Translations under genes and position numbers: made by a program
Source of the DNA: Psychrobacillus sp. NEAU-3TGS
Lineage (GTDB): Bacteria > Bacillota > Bacilli > Bacillales_A > Planococcaceae
Direction of reading: 5' to 3'
Length of the DNA stretch: 64,000 nucleotides
Assembly: GCF_029955155.1 (NCBI RefSeq)
Contig: NZ_JAPNOZ010000009.1
Location: 77,273 to 141,272, forward strand
Shown here: piece by piece, positions 44,794-54,275 of the stretch
How the letters are laid out: every line of letters begins with the position of its first letter
Position numbering within the stretch: the first letter of the stretch is position 1
The notes under the pieces: model-generated
The model's database searches: none
The model's input: only the letters and a program-made list of their open reading frames with translations
What the model was told of the DNA's origin: nothing

Positions 44794-45219
44794 TTATTGT
44801 TGTTCTGTATACTTTTTAAAATTGTTTAATATTGCTTGCCAACCTTGCTGCTGCATTTCGATGGGATTTTCTGATTCTGCATCAAATATTTCTATAATTT
44901 TCGTGTTGTTATCTTGAGTGATAAAAGATATTTCAACTTGTCTTCCATCGCCTAATGTATAAGCGATGAACTCATTTGATTTAACTTCATCATACACACC
45001 GCCAAAATCAAATCCAAAACTTCCGTCTTTCGCTTCCATTCGGGAAGAAAATTTACCTCCGACTTGTAAGTCATTTTCAGCAGATGGTGTATGCCAATCA
45101 TCTGAAGCACTATTCCATTTAGTTATATGCTCTGGCTTCGTCCAATGATTCCAAACCTTATCTACTGGTGCATGTACTATTGCTTCCACTGTAACTTTTG
45201 AATTGAGTTCGCTTGCCAT
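44794..45219 (-). CDS. SRPBCC/AHSA1-family protein
   Basis: A 141-residue START-like fold protein. The opening VTVEAIVHAPVDKVWNHWTK and PEHITKWN, and the ending GWQAILNNFKKYTE, are characteristic of the AHSA1 (activator of Hsp90 homologue 1-like) group such as YndB, which bind hydrophobic ligands. The role is unknown. The start is ATG 45219 after AAGGTGG; the upstream in-frame codons precede that site. Confidence 0.85.
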   Translation of the reverse strand: MASELNSKVTVEAIVHAPVDKVWNHWTKPEHITKWNSASDDWHTPSAENDLQVGGKFSSRMEAKDGSFGFDFGGVYDEVKSNEFIAYTLGDGRQVEISFITQDNNTKIIEIFDAESENPIEMQQQGWQAILNNFKKYTEQQ

Positions 45220-45637
45220 TTTTATCCACCTTACTTTATAGATTTTATTATATTTTGTGTTGATAGTCATATAGTAGCATAGTGCCTCTCAACTTATACA
45301 GCGAAAACCAAAAAAGGTCTACCAGATTTCTTTAGCAAGTCCAATGCTCCTAAAAGTTATTGATAGTTAACAGCATACGTTGTGATTTAGCCTTCTAGTA
45401 TTAAATTTCTCGGAGTGTTCGCCGAGCTAAAAACCATATAAATTATAGTTTCTAAATGATTAAAGTTTAGAAATTGAGGAGAACAACAAACTAACCCTCG
45501 AAAACAACTTTTTTAAATAAAGGGGTTACTTAATGTGAGTCAAGAATTATAGAGGAGGAGAAAACCACAATAATATTTTAAACGGTCATGGACAGTTGTG
45601 AGTATGGCTTAAAAAGTTGCGCTAAGCTAAAAAACAT
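45220..45637. other. Gene-free intergenic region
   Basis: I find no gene or named element. A strong GAGGAGGAG lies at 45553-45561, but no start codon follows at working distance. The sequence 45590-45637 before the next gene's stop has weak, non-terminator-like pairing. Confidence 0.4.
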
Positions 45638-45895
45638 CTAAAAACGTTTTGGTTTCTCATTGTACACTTGTTTTTTTAGTTTTTTTACTTCATTGGCTAA
45701 ATAATCTATCTGTTTCTGCAAATTGTTATTGTCCATTTGTTCTTTTCTTTCTTCTTCTAAAGCGAGCACGGCTGAAATAGTAGATATCACATCGCCGAAT
45801 GTTGATACTAATTCGCCTAAGACAGCAAGCTCAGCTGCACTTATTGCTTTATTGGAATTTTGATTATTTTGATTAATGCTCTCATTATTTGTCAT
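45638..45895 (-). CDS. Small coiled-coil protein, unknown
   Basis: An 85-residue protein in three parts: an asparagine-rich head (NNESINQNNQNSN), a hydrophobic helix AAELAVLGELVSTFGDVIST with a following ISAVLALEEE, and a charged coiled-coil tail (LQKQIDYLANEVKKLKKQV). The start is ATG 45895, ten bases after GGAGGT; TTG 45901 would be only four away. I do not recognise the family. The helix plus coiled coil suggests a membrane- or partner-binding small protein. Confidence 0.65.
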   Translation of the reverse strand: MTNNESINQNNQNSNKAISAAELAVLGELVSTFGDVISTISAVLALEEERKEQMDNNNLQKQIDYLANEVKKLKKQVYNEKPKRF

Positions 45896-45987
45896 GAACA
45901 AAATAACCTCCGATATAAGAAAATAACCAACTTCACTTAATCATATGCCTATCAAGAAGTGCTTATGTAAAAACTGAATGAATCAAT

Positions 45988-46022
45988 AAAAAGGTTAACC
46001 AACTATTAGGTCAACCTTTTAT
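45988..46022 (-). terminator. Intrinsic terminator of the DUF3889 gene
   Basis: AAAAAGGTTAAC (45989-46000) pairs with GTCAACCTTTT (46012-46022), one mismatch; T5 follows on the minus strand. Confidence 0.75.
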
Positions 46023-46043
46023 ATAATGGATCTATTTAGATGG

Positions 46044-46376
46044 TTATCTCGAAGTTTCTTGCAGTTCAATATTTACCACCTTCTCAGTTATAGTACTATA
46101 CTCGATTCTCACAAAAACACCGAATTCGTGGTCACCCTCTTTTAACCAAAGCTTGAACTTTTCAACTGTTGAATCGTGTTTAGATTCGCTACCTTCATGC
46201 AGGTAGTCAATAATATTCGCACCGGGATATTTGGATTGTGCCTCTTTTATAGCAAGCTGTCCCCATTTAGCATAGGAAGGAGTTGTTTGAAGTGCAGGAA
46301 CAACAGTTGGAATATATATTAGTGCTGTATTGCCTGCAATAAAAATTCCAACAGCCATCAATGTTTTTAGCATCAT
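46044..46376 (-). CDS. DUF3889-family secreted protein (YqzG-like)
   Basis: A 110-residue protein. A signal peptide of about 30 residues (LKTLMAVGIFIAGNTALIYI) leads into the DUF3889 pattern: SYAKWGQLAIKEAQSKYPGA, then FKLWLKEGDHEFGVFVRIEY and TEKVVNIELQE. B. subtilis YqzG is the recognised relative, function unknown. The start is ATG 46376, nine bases after AAAGGAG; the ATG at 46385 touches the site. It is a single gene with its own terminator, probably exported. Confidence 0.8.
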   Translation of the reverse strand: MMLKTLMAVGIFIAGNTALIYIPTVVPALQTTPSYAKWGQLAIKEAQSKYPGANIIDYLHEGSESKHDSTVEKFKLWLKEGDHEFGVFVRIEYSTITEKVVNIELQETSR

Positions 46377-46571
46377 TAATCTCATCTCCTTTTTTAATAG
46401 GATGAGTAATTTGCTGAAAATCATTCAATATATATGCTAAAAGCAGATTTTGTCAACTTTCCTATAGAAATAATTTTCGTTCCTTTTGAATAAGCTAGAT
46501 TTGGTAACTAGAAAACTATATTATAATTATTAGGATGATTTTAAAAATTGAAAATGGAAGGAGAGTTATCC

Positions 46572-48269
46572 ATGACACAAGATATCGGTCTTAATTATTA
46601 TAAAGAATTAATTGATTTACAAAATGTAGAAGAGGTCGAAGCTCAACTTCAAAGTTTACTTGAGGTTCCGATCCAATCCATTTCTGATCTAGAAAATTGG
46701 TTAAAAGATGAACAGGATTTAATGATTAAAATTACGGAGGCGATGACAGGTCATCAAGTCGACTTCTACAGAAATACAGAGGATGCGGATGTCAAGTTAA
46801 CGTATGTACACGATCAGCAAGTGATCCAACCACTTTTAATGAAATATGAAGCACAACTGAATGAGAAATTCTGTGCGTCTCCTTATGTAAATCAATTAGA
46901 TGAAAACCGTTATGGCTTAATGCGTCGCGTTCGCGAGTCCAAAGTTAAACTGTTCAGACAAGAAAATATTCCTTTAGCTGTAAAAGAACAAGAACTCTGT
47001 ACCAAGTATAGTGAAATTATGGGTGGACTAACAATTGAATGGGAGGGGGAGGAAAAGCCTTTTCCGTTTATCCAATCCCAACTCGATCATCTAGACAGAG
47101 CCGTGCGAGAAAAGGCTTATAACTTAATAGGGTTAGCCTATCGACAAATTAAGCACGATATGGATGCCATTATGGATGAACTCGTTCAACTGCGCCATCA
47201 AATTGCTTTAAATGCAGGTTTTGAAAATTATCGTGATTATATGTTTGTGGTCAAAAACCGTGAGTATAGCATTCAGGATTGTTATGACTTTCATGAAAAT
47301 GTAGAAAAGCATATTATTCCAGCTTGGAATCGACTGGCAGAGGTTTTTAAGTCCAAGCTAGGTGTGGATACTTATCGTCCTTGGGATAACACTGCTAAAC
47401 TCTTGAAAAAACCACCATACTCTGAGGTATCTACTCTTATGGACGGCGTTTCTGAGATGTTAGCGAAGACGGACCCATATTTTGCAGATCGTTTTGATTA
47501 CATGCGAGAGCATGGGTTACTCGACCTTGGAGATCGGAAAGGAAAAAGCCCAGGTGGTTTCTGTACTTCTTTACCTGTATCAGGGGATACCTTTGTTTTT
47601 GCCAACTTTAGTCCATCCTTCTTCTCTCTTATTGCTTTAATTCATGAGATGGGCCATGCGGTGAATGCATACCTGGAGTTTTCAGAGCACGGTCCTCTTG
47701 AAGAATACCAAGGACGGGCGGAAATTGCTGAACTGTATTCTCATGGGATGGAATTGCTCTTATTAGATAAGCTGGATCAATTTTATCCGGAAGAAGAAGA
47801 ATTTAAGAGCGCACAGCGTGAAGAGTTGAGACGGGCATTTACCATGTTATTCGGTCCATTGGCAGGGGATCTCTTCCAACATTGGATGTATACGAATCCA
47901 GGGCATACGGCCAAAGAGCGAGATGAAAAATACTTTGAAATCTCCAAACGTTATGGCTTGAGCCCTGTAGATACTTCTGGGTTAGAGGAAGAAATTGGGA
48001 TGAGCTGGGCAGGTACTCTTCACTATATAGAATATCCTTTCTATAATATTGAATACTCTATCTCAATGCTGGGAGCACTTCAATTACTTGAGAATTATCA
48101 GAAGGATCCAGAGTTAGCTGTCGAATCCTTTAAAAAAGGGGCAAGTGCGGACTATAACCAATCCATCGCAGCTATTTATAGAGAAACTGGAGTCAGTTTT
48201 GATTTTTCAGAGCCAGCCGTTAAGCGAATGGGTGAATTTCTAGAAAAAGTCATTCAAGACATTCATTAA
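46572..48269 (+). CDS. M3-family metallopeptidase, second copy
   Basis: A 565-residue zinc oligopeptidase, distinct in sequence from the PepF-type at 24684-26486. The zinc site is LIHEMGHAVNAYLEF (HExxH) with the third ligand in GRAEIAELYSHGME. The SPGGFCTSL loop and the EYPFYNIEYSISMLGALQL end are M3-typical. The start is ATG 46572 after GGAAGGAGAG; the in-frame ATG at 46554 precedes the site. It is a single gene with a strong terminator. Expected role: degradation of imported or internal peptides. Confidence 0.9.
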   Translation: MTQDIGLNYYKELIDLQNVEEVEAQLQSLLEVPIQSISDLENWLKDEQDLMIKITEAMTGHQVDFYRNTEDADVKLTYVHDQQVIQPLLMKYEAQLNEKFCASPYVNQLDENRYGLMRRVRESKVKLFRQENIPLAVKEQELCTKYSEIMGGLTIEWEGEEKPFPFIQSQLDHLDRAVREKAYNLIGLAYRQIKHDMDAIMDELVQLRHQIALNAGFENYRDYMFVVKNREYSIQDCYDFHENVEKHIIPAWNRLAEVFKSKLGVDTYRPWDNTAKLLKKPPYSEVSTLMDGVSEMLAKTDPYFADRFDYMREHGLLDLGDRKGKSPGGFCTSLPVSGDTFVFANFSPSFFSLIALIHEMGHAVNAYLEFSEHGPLEEYQGRAEIAELYSHGMELLLLDKLDQFYPEEEEFKSAQREELRRAFTMLFGPLAGDLFQHWMYTNPGHTAKERDEKYFEISKRYGLSPVDTSGLEEEIGMSWAGTLHYIEYPFYNIEYSISMLGALQLLENYQKDPELAVESFKKGASADYNQSIAAIYRETGVSFDFSEPAVKRMGEFLEKVIQDIH

Positions 48270-48310
48270 TGAAGTAAGTGCAGGGGAAGGCAATAGGAAG
48301 TTATTCGTAC

Positions 48311-48351
48311 AAAAAGGCACAACTAGTGAGAATTACTAGTTGTGCTTTTTG
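48311..48351 (+). terminator. Intrinsic terminator after the second M3 gene
   Basis: Perfect stem AAGCACAACTAGT-type: AAAAAGGCACAACTAGT (48311-48327) with ACTAGTTGTGCTTTTT (48335-48350), one bulge. Confidence 0.85.
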
Positions 48352-48373
48352 CTTTACAGATCAAAAGATCTGT

Positions 48374-49759
48374 CTAAATTACTTTATTTTTTAGTTCTAA
48401 CTTCGCGACACACTCTACGTGTGAAGTTTGCGGAAACATATCAACAGGTTGGATATATTTAATGTCGTACACTTTAGTTAGTTGTTGTAAATCCTTAGCA
48501 AATGTAGATGGATTGCAAGATGTGTAAATAAAACGATTTGGCTTAATGTCTAAAATGGTTTTTAGTAATTCATCATCAAGACCAGCTCGTGGTGGATCTA
48601 CTGTCAGTACATCTGGAACGAAGCCTTCGTTTTTCCATTTCCCCAGCCATTGTTTTGCTGTACCATGGACATATTTTGTATTGCTAAAACCATTTCTTTT
48701 CGCATTTCTTTTAGCATCCTGAATAGATTCTTCAATAATATCCATTCCTCTAACTTCTTTTGCGTTTTTTGCAAGCCATAGTCCGATTGTTCCAACACCA
48801 CAGTAAGCGTCCACGACAGTTTCTTTCCCAGTTAATTCAGCAGCATTTTCAATTTCGTTGTATAAATGGTCGGTTTGCTCTGGGTTCAGCTGGAAAAAGG
48901 CACGTGCAGACAAATCAAATGCAAGTTCTCCAAGTTTTTCATGGATTGTTTCTTTTCCGAACAGATTAAATGTTGTTTCTCCGAAAACAAGAGATGTTTT
49001 TTCTGCATTAATATTTTGGCTAATGGACACAATATTAGAATCGATTGCTCGTATAAGCTGTACAAGTTCTTCTTTATGTGGCATTTTCTTTTTCGTTGTA
49101 ACAAGTGTTACTTGTATTTGTCCGGTTTTCATACCAGTACGAACGACAATTGTACGAACAATTCCTTGTGGATTTTTCTCATCGTAAATAGGGATGTTCA
49201 GTTTTTGTAAAAAACCTTTAATTTCATTTGTAATATGTGTTGTTACTGGATGCTGAACAATGCATTTATTAATATCGATTAGTTTGTTGGAGCTTTCTGC
49301 GTACAGGCCAGCGATGACTTTGTTACCAGGCTTTCTTACTTGGAACTGGCTTTTATTGCGGTAGTTCCATGGATCTTCCATTCCAATCGTTTGCTTTACT
49401 TCAATTTGCGGTGCTAAATCCTTCACATAACGTTCGAGTGCTTGAATGACTAAATCCCTTTTTTCTATCAACTGTCTTTCATACGTCATATGTTGCAGTT
49501 GGCAGCCCCCGCATGCGTCATAGATGAGACAAGGTGGAGTTATTCGGTCTTTCGATGCTTGGCGAATTTTCTTGATCTTAGCTTCTGCATATTTGTTTTT
49601 TGCTTCTGTGACTTGTGCTGTAATTACCTCACCTGGAAGTGCACCTTTTACGAAAACAACATTCCGTTTAAAGAATCCGACACCTTCTCCATTTATCCCG
49701 AGCCTTTTTATCGTTAGAGGAAATTCTTGTCCTACTTGTATAACTGCTTGTTCTTTCAT
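48374..49759 (-). CDS. rlmCD: 23S rRNA (uracil-C5)-methyltransferase RlmCD
   Basis: A 461-residue enzyme that methylates 23S rRNA uridines; in Bacillus one enzyme makes both U747 and U1939 (E. coli numbering). Domains: TRAM (about residues 8-65, FPLTIKRLGINGEGVGF), Fe-S cysteines in CLIYDACGGCQLQHM, and a SAM fold with VVDAYCGVGTIGLWLA. The nucleophile is in FIYTSCNPSTFAKDL and the VDPPRAGLD motif is intact. It matches B. subtilis YefA. The ribosome site is weak (GAAGTGAAG). Confidence 0.9.
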   Translation of the reverse strand: MKEQAVIQVGQEFPLTIKRLGINGEGVGFFKRNVVFVKGALPGEVITAQVTEAKNKYAEAKIKKIRQASKDRITPPCLIYDACGGCQLQHMTYERQLIEKRDLVIQALERYVKDLAPQIEVKQTIGMEDPWNYRNKSQFQVRKPGNKVIAGLYAESSNKLIDINKCIVQHPVTTHITNEIKGFLQKLNIPIYDEKNPQGIVRTIVVRTGMKTGQIQVTLVTTKKKMPHKEELVQLIRAIDSNIVSISQNINAEKTSLVFGETTFNLFGKETIHEKLGELAFDLSARAFFQLNPEQTDHLYNEIENAAELTGKETVVDAYCGVGTIGLWLAKNAKEVRGMDIIEESIQDAKRNAKRNGFSNTKYVHGTAKQWLGKWKNEGFVPDVLTVDPPRAGLDDELLKTILDIKPNRFIYTSCNPSTFAKDLQQLTKVYDIKYIQPVDMFPQTSHVECVAKLELKNKVI

Positions 49760-49868
49760 TACTTCACTTCACGTCCTTTATCCCGCTTGGCAAAACTTGC
49801 ATTCAGTGGAAAAACGTCACTGAATGAAGCTTCGCCTTATGATCTTCCTTCTATTATAAGGGAGATGG

Positions 49869-50675
49869 TCAAGGATTAAAAGAAAGCGGAATATCCTGAT
49901 TATTCATGTTCAATTCATCGAGTGTTCCGAATGTATATCCCATTTTTCTTGCTTCTGTGATAAACATTGGAAGCCCTTCTGCATTATCTGGAGATACAGT
50001 ATGCATCAAAATAATTGCACCAGGATGAATTTGCGACATTAACTGATCATATGCATATTTGCCGCCTTTTTTCTGGTCTTTATGCCAATCGATAAACGCA
50101 ACGGACCAAAAAATATGCTGATAGCCGATTTCGTTTGCAGCTTCTAATACTTTTTCGTTAAAAATTCCTTCTGGGGGACGAGTAACGGTGGTTCTTTCCA
50201 GAGAAGTAAGTTCACTAAGCTTCTTGTCAAACTGTATTAATTCTTTTTGAATTCCTTCTTTAGAGAGTCGCGCTAGGTTAGGGTGTCCATAGGAGTGATT
50301 TCCTATTTGATGTCCTTCCTTGATCATACGTTCAACTAATGGAGTGGCACTCTCTAAATAATGCCCGGTTAAAAAGAAAGTTGCTTTGATTTTTTCTTTT
50401 TTAAGCGTATCTAAAATGCTTTCTGTATAGCCATTCTCGTATCCATTATCGAAAGTGAAGTAAATGATTTTTTTGTCTGGAGAACCTTTATAAATAGCAC
50501 CATGTTTTTCAAGCATTGCATCTAACTCTGCACCGGCTTCTGCAGGTATTTCTTTTGTCGCTTTTTTTAATCCCCAATGAATTTCTTGTGCTTGTGCAGA
50601 AAATGGCTGGTACACAAATCCCATACTAAGTACAAAAGCTGCAATAACGATTCCAAATAAATGATATTTCCACAT
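49869..50675 (-). CDS. pdaA: Delta-lactam-biosynthetic de-N-acetylase PdaA
   Basis: A 268-residue exported polysaccharide deacetylase required for muramic delta-lactam in spore cortex. A signal sequence covers about residues 1-29. The NodB-type domain has IYFTFDNGYENGY (the usual FDDG varied to FDNG, as in PdaA), GNHSYGHPNL with the metal histidines, RPPEGIF and ILMHTVS. The start is ATG 50675, ten bases after AAAGGAGG; GTG 50684 is too close. It proves little alone, but with the SASP gene it shows a spore former. Expression from a sporulation sigma factor is expected but not shown. Confidence 0.92.
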   Translation of the reverse strand: MWKYHLFGIVIAAFVLSMGFVYQPFSAQAQEIHWGLKKATKEIPAEAGAELDAMLEKHGAIYKGSPDKKIIYFTFDNGYENGYTESILDTLKKEKIKATFFLTGHYLESATPLVERMIKEGHQIGNHSYGHPNLARLSKEGIQKELIQFDKKLSELTSLERTTVTRPPEGIFNEKVLEAANEIGYQHIFWSVAFIDWHKDQKKGGKYAYDQLMSQIHPGAIILMHTVSPDNAEGLPMFITEARKMGYTFGTLDELNMNNQDIPLSFNP

Positions 50676-50726
50676 ATAAAACACAACCTCCTTTACAAGT
50701 AGATTGTGCTAGGGGAATTTATTTAT

Positions 50727-51623
50727 TCACAGATAAATATCGGTTAGAGCATTTGGTAATTGAGGAAATTCAAAATTAAATCCATTTTTCAATAATACTT
50801 CCGGCATAACATGTTGACCTTCTAAGACAAGCTGACTTTTCTCTCCAAGAGCCATTTTTAGTACAAATGCTGGAACGAAGAAATAGTGGGGACGCTTTAA
50901 AACGGCTGCTAATTCTCTTCCAAATTCCTTCATTTTTTTCGGCTCTGGTGCTGTTACATTGAAAGGGCCATGAATATCATGCTCGATTGTAAAAAGGAGT
51001 GCATTAGCTACGTCTTTTACGTGAATCCAGGACATCCAATTTTGCCCAGAGCCAATTGGACCGCCGACGAACATTTTGTACGGGAGTGCCATCAGTGGAA
51101 GAGCACCATTATCTTTTCCAAGTATTATTCCAAATCTCCCATATGCTACACGGACTCCTAATTTTTCTGCGAGTTTCGCTTTTTGTTCCCAATCATGAAC
51201 TGTTTTTGCTAAAAAGTCTGTTCCGATTTCAGGTGATTGCTCTGTATATATTTTTTCGTTAGAGGCTGGATAAATTCCAATTGCACTTGCATTTATGAGA
51301 ACTTTTGGCTTTTGCTTCAAAGTTTTAATAATACGAAGAACTTCCTCCGTTGCTTGCATACGACTGTTGTATATTTTCTTTTTTTGCGCTGAGGTCCATC
51401 TACCATTATTAATAGATTCGCCTGCAAGATTGATAAAAGCATCGATTCCTGTTAAGTCATTTTCAGGAGTAGCATCATTTGTTAACCATTTTATATAAGT
51501 GACATTATCTGATCGTTTATTTACACTACGAGATAAAATATAAACTTCATGTCCTTTTTCAACTAAAAGCTGTGTCACTACTCTTCCGACAAAACCAGTA
51601 CCACCAGTAATAGCAATTTTCAT
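50727..51623 (-). CDS. yfhF: TIGR01777-type NAD-dependent epimerase (YfhF)
   Basis: A 298-residue SDR-type sugar-epimerase-like protein. The nucleotide motif is ITGGTGFVGR at the N-terminus; INLAGESINNGRW and the C-terminal DUF1731 block (PHYFFVPAFVLKMALGEKSQ) are specific for the YfhF/cell-division inhibitor SulA-like family. The reaction is unknown. The start is ATG 51623 after GAGGAGGTTGG. It is divergent from recX, the same arrangement as yfhF-recX in B. subtilis. Confidence 0.9.
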   Translation of the reverse strand: MKIAITGGTGFVGRVVTQLLVEKGHEVYILSRSVNKRSDNVTYIKWLTNDATPENDLTGIDAFINLAGESINNGRWTSAQKKKIYNSRMQATEEVLRIIKTLKQKPKVLINASAIGIYPASNEKIYTEQSPEIGTDFLAKTVHDWEQKAKLAEKLGVRVAYGRFGIILGKDNGALPLMALPYKMFVGGPIGSGQNWMSWIHVKDVANALLFTIEHDIHGPFNVTAPEPKKMKEFGRELAAVLKRPHYFFVPAFVLKMALGEKSQLVLEGQHVMPEVLLKNGFNFEFPQLPNALTDIYL

Positions 51624-51726
51624 ATTGTATCCAACCTCCTCTTTCCAACATCTTAGCATGCGAAACGTTTATCACCTATGAATATATACGTTATAATAGT
51701 AGAAAGATGAATGGAGAGATATACTT

Positions 51727-52539
51727 ATGCCGATTATTACCAAAATAGGTCGTCAAAAAAACAATAATGAACGGTATAATTTATACTTAGATGAAAAGTA
51801 TGCTTTTAGTGTGGACGAAGCCGTACTGATCAAGTATCAACTCACAAAAGGGAAAGTTCTCGAAGACTTTACGATTGATGAAATGGTTTTTGATGATGAA
51901 GTTAGAAAGGCTTATAACAAAGCGATTAACTTTTTAAGCTATCGTATGCGAAGTGAGCATGAAGTAAAACAAAAACTACTCCAAAGTGAATTTGGAGAAG
52001 CGGTCATATTGGAGGCTATCCGTAAGCTATATGAGCATAGTTTTTTAAATGATGAAAGTTTTACGAAAGCATTAGTTGCGACGCAAAAGAAAAATAGCAA
52101 GAAAGGTCCTGCTGCTATTCGGCAAGAGTTAAAGAAAAAAGGAATTGAAAAAGATCTGCAAGAAGAAGTGTTATCGGCTTATTCGGAAGAAGAGCAGCTG
52201 ACAATCGCACGAACGCTAACCGAGAAAATTATCAATCAAAACAGTTCGAAAACACCGAGACAAATAAAACAAAAAGTACAGGATGCATTACAAAGAAAAG
52301 GATACAATTTTACGATAATCTCCCAAGCAATTGACTCTTTTGAATTGGAAAAAAACGATGAAGAGTGGGTAGAAATTATTGAAAGCCAAGGCGATAAAAT
52401 TTGGAGAAAATATGCCTCTAAATATAGTAGCTATGATTTGAGAAGACGTGTTAAACAAGCGTTGTACCAAAAAGGATTCCCTGCTGAGCAAATCGATCAG
52501 TATTTGGAAAAAAAGGAGCTAGAACTACAAGATGAGTGA
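51727..52539 (+). CDS. recX: Regulatory protein RecX
   Basis: A 270-residue RecX, modulator of RecA filaments. It is made of helical repeats: INFLSYRMRSEHEVKQKL, FTKALVATQKKNSKKGPAAI and SYDLRRRVKQALYQKGFP are the three repeats' hallmark ends. The length is typical for the long Bacillus form (YfhG). Ribosome site GGAGAG precedes ATG 51727. It overlaps yfhH by eight bases, so recX, yfhH and yfhJ form an operon. Confidence 0.93.
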   Translation: MPIITKIGRQKNNNERYNLYLDEKYAFSVDEAVLIKYQLTKGKVLEDFTIDEMVFDDEVRKAYNKAINFLSYRMRSEHEVKQKLLQSEFGEAVILEAIRKLYEHSFLNDESFTKALVATQKKNSKKGPAAIRQELKKKGIEKDLQEEVLSAYSEEEQLTIARTLTEKIINQNSSKTPRQIKQKVQDALQRKGYNFTIISQAIDSFELEKNDEEWVEIIESQGDKIWRKYASKYSSYDLRRRVKQALYQKGFPAEQIDQYLEKKELELQDE

Positions 52540-52861
52540 AAAAAAATATAGCGATATGAGTGAACAAGAACTGAGAACAGAAATTGCCAATTTAAAAGAG
52601 AAAGCCCGAAAAGCAGAACAATTGGGCATTGTAAATGAGTATGCAGTATATGAAAGAAAAGCAACAATGGCCCAAAGCTTCTTAATCGATCCTTCAACGA
52701 TTAAACCAGGCGAATTGTACCGAATTACAAGTGATCCAGGTGTGTTCTTTCAGGTGGAATATTTAAAAGGAAGATTTGCATGGGGATATCGATTAGGTGG
52801 CGTTAAGTATGAGGAAGCATTACCTATCTCATTGTTAGAGCCATTAAAGGAAGGAAAATAA
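52532..52861 (+). CDS. yfhH: YfhH-family protein (DUF1811)
   Basis: A 109-residue protein: an N-terminal helical hairpin (YSDMSEQELRTEIANLKEKA) and an SH3-like C-terminal part (PGELYRITSDPGVFFQVEYL, then GYRLGG). This is the DUF1811/YfhH plan. Function unknown. It starts inside recX and ends one base before yfhJ, in the B. subtilis order. Confidence 0.9.
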   Translation: MSEKKYSDMSEQELRTEIANLKEKARKAEQLGIVNEYAVYERKATMAQSFLIDPSTIKPGELYRITSDPGVFFQVEYLKGRFAWGYRLGGVKYEEALPISLLEPLKEGK

Positions 52862-52862
52862 T

Positions 52863-53129
52863 ATGCAAACAAAAATAGAAGCATTAACCTATCAATTACT
52901 TGAAAAAAATGATCAACTATCTGCAGCAAAAGCACGCGCTTGGATAGAACTGCTTTGGTCGGACTTCGAGTCGTCTTATGCACGTGCAGGGTACGAATAT
53001 AAAGGAGCTGCGGTCACGGAAATGGTTATTAAAAAATGGATTGAAAGTTACGGTCAACAGCTTCATGAATTTGCTGGATCTAATGAAAAGTATAAACACT
53101 TACTAGAAACAGACGATTTTTTCCATTAA
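52863..53129 (+). CDS. yfhJ: YfhJ-family protein (WVELL type)
   Basis: An 88-residue helical protein. The WVELL-family core appears as ARAWIELLWSDFESSYARAG near residues 25-44, followed by YEYKGAAVTEMVIKKWIE. Function unknown. Third gene of the recX operon, followed by a perfect terminator. Confidence 0.9.
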   Translation: MQTKIEALTYQLLEKNDQLSAAKARAWIELLWSDFESSYARAGYEYKGAAVTEMVIKKWIESYGQQLHEFAGSNEKYKHLLETDDFFH

Positions 53130-53131
53130 AT

Positions 53132-53165
53132 AAAACGCTAGGATTTAAAAAATCCTAGCGTTTCC
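53132..53165. terminator. Bidirectional terminator between yfhJ and yfhP
   Basis: AAACGCTAGGATT (53133-53145) and AATCCTAGCGTTT (53151-53163), perfect 13-bp stem with A/T flanks on both sides. Confidence 0.88.
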
Positions 53166-53169
53166 AGTT

Positions 53170-54150
53170 TTAATTTGGCATAAAGTCGAGTTTTTTTCGA
53201 AGTTTATCTTCGCTAAAAATCCAGCCTGTGTAGGAATTTACAATCTCGAGCTCTTCGTTTAAATGAGCTACTGCAACAAAAGGATAGTAATCGTTGCTTC
53301 TATATCGTAGATCGATTAATCGAACTTCAAATAACTTCTCGAATTCCGTTATCTCCCATCTATAAATCGGAGAGAATGATGTAAATGCACTTAGGTTTTT
53401 ATCTTTTAGTGCTGCTTTTACTAAATCTGATTCTGGTAACGGTACTTTTTCAAATTTGTCGTATATAGAGATGGATCTCCCGTAAGCTCGTCCAACATAA
53501 TGATGCGTTTTGGAAATTGCAGCTACTCGCCATTGAAAAAACTTCATCGTAGGAGCGACAATAATTTCATCTGCATCGGGAATCGTATGCTTAACGGAAT
53601 TTTTTACTGCACTTTGAACGGCAAATCTTAAAATGTAATAAACGAATATAATCGCATACATAATAAGAAACGTCGTAACTGGATTTGCACCAAACATCCA
53701 AAATAACAATCCGACTACGTGGATACCGAAAATAATCGGATCGAATGTATTAATGACACCTAGCGCAACCCACTTTCTAGAAAAAGGTCGCAATGCTTGC
53801 GTTCCATAAGAATTAAAAATATCAACAAACACATGTAAAAAAACTGCCAGAAACGTCCATAACCATAGATGCAATAAGTTTGCTTCTGGCATTATAAGCC
53901 ATAATACACCTGAAATTAATAGCGGCCATAAGAGAACCGCTGGAATCGAATGCGTAATACCTCGGTGGTGTCGGATATACACAGCATTGTTTCGTAATTT
54001 TAATACCGTATCTATATCAGGTGCCTGAGATCCTATAATTGTACCTGCAATAACCGCAGTTGTAGTTAGCGTGCTACTTGAGACGACAGGATCCGCAAGT
54101 GCTAATCCACCGAGTGCGATACCCATTACAATATGTGTACCTGTATCCAT
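53170..54150 (-). CDS. yfhP: Membrane-bound metal-dependent hydrolase YfhP (YbcI/DUF457 family)
   Basis: A 326-residue membrane protein of the LexA-induced inner-membrane/YdjM group. The N-terminal histidine-aspartate pattern is complete: MDTGTHIVMGIALG, SQAPDIDTV, RHHRGITHSIP and HVFVDIFNSYGTQ, which bind metal. Four to five spans are followed by a cytosolic tail of about 130 residues. B. subtilis YfhP is the counterpart; some evidence there links it to regulation of surfactin or phospholipid genes, not shown here. Ribosome site AAGGAG precedes ATG 54150. Divergent from mutY. Confidence 0.87.
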   Translation of the reverse strand: MDTGTHIVMGIALGGLALADPVVSSSTLTTTAVIAGTIIGSQAPDIDTVLKLRNNAVYIRHHRGITHSIPAVLLWPLLISGVLWLIMPEANLLHLWLWTFLAVFLHVFVDIFNSYGTQALRPFSRKWVALGVINTFDPIIFGIHVVGLLFWMFGANPVTTFLIMYAIIFVYYILRFAVQSAVKNSVKHTIPDADEIIVAPTMKFFQWRVAAISKTHHYVGRAYGRSISIYDKFEKVPLPESDLVKAALKDKNLSAFTSFSPIYRWEITEFEKLFEVRLIDLRYRSNDYYPFVAVAHLNEELEIVNSYTGWIFSEDKLRKKLDFMPN

Positions 54151-54275
54151 GCTTCACCAGCTCCTTTTTGGATACTAAGTTATTCTCATCATAAAATATA
54201 ATCGAAAAATAACAAAGCAATTATACATGATATACCCCATTCTTCATGAAAATAATCGTAAGGAAGGACTTAACA

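Noticed and set aside
48858-49210. Several plus-strand frames of 60-114 codons inside rlmCD
   Set aside because: Shadow frames of a strongly conserved gene on the minus strand.
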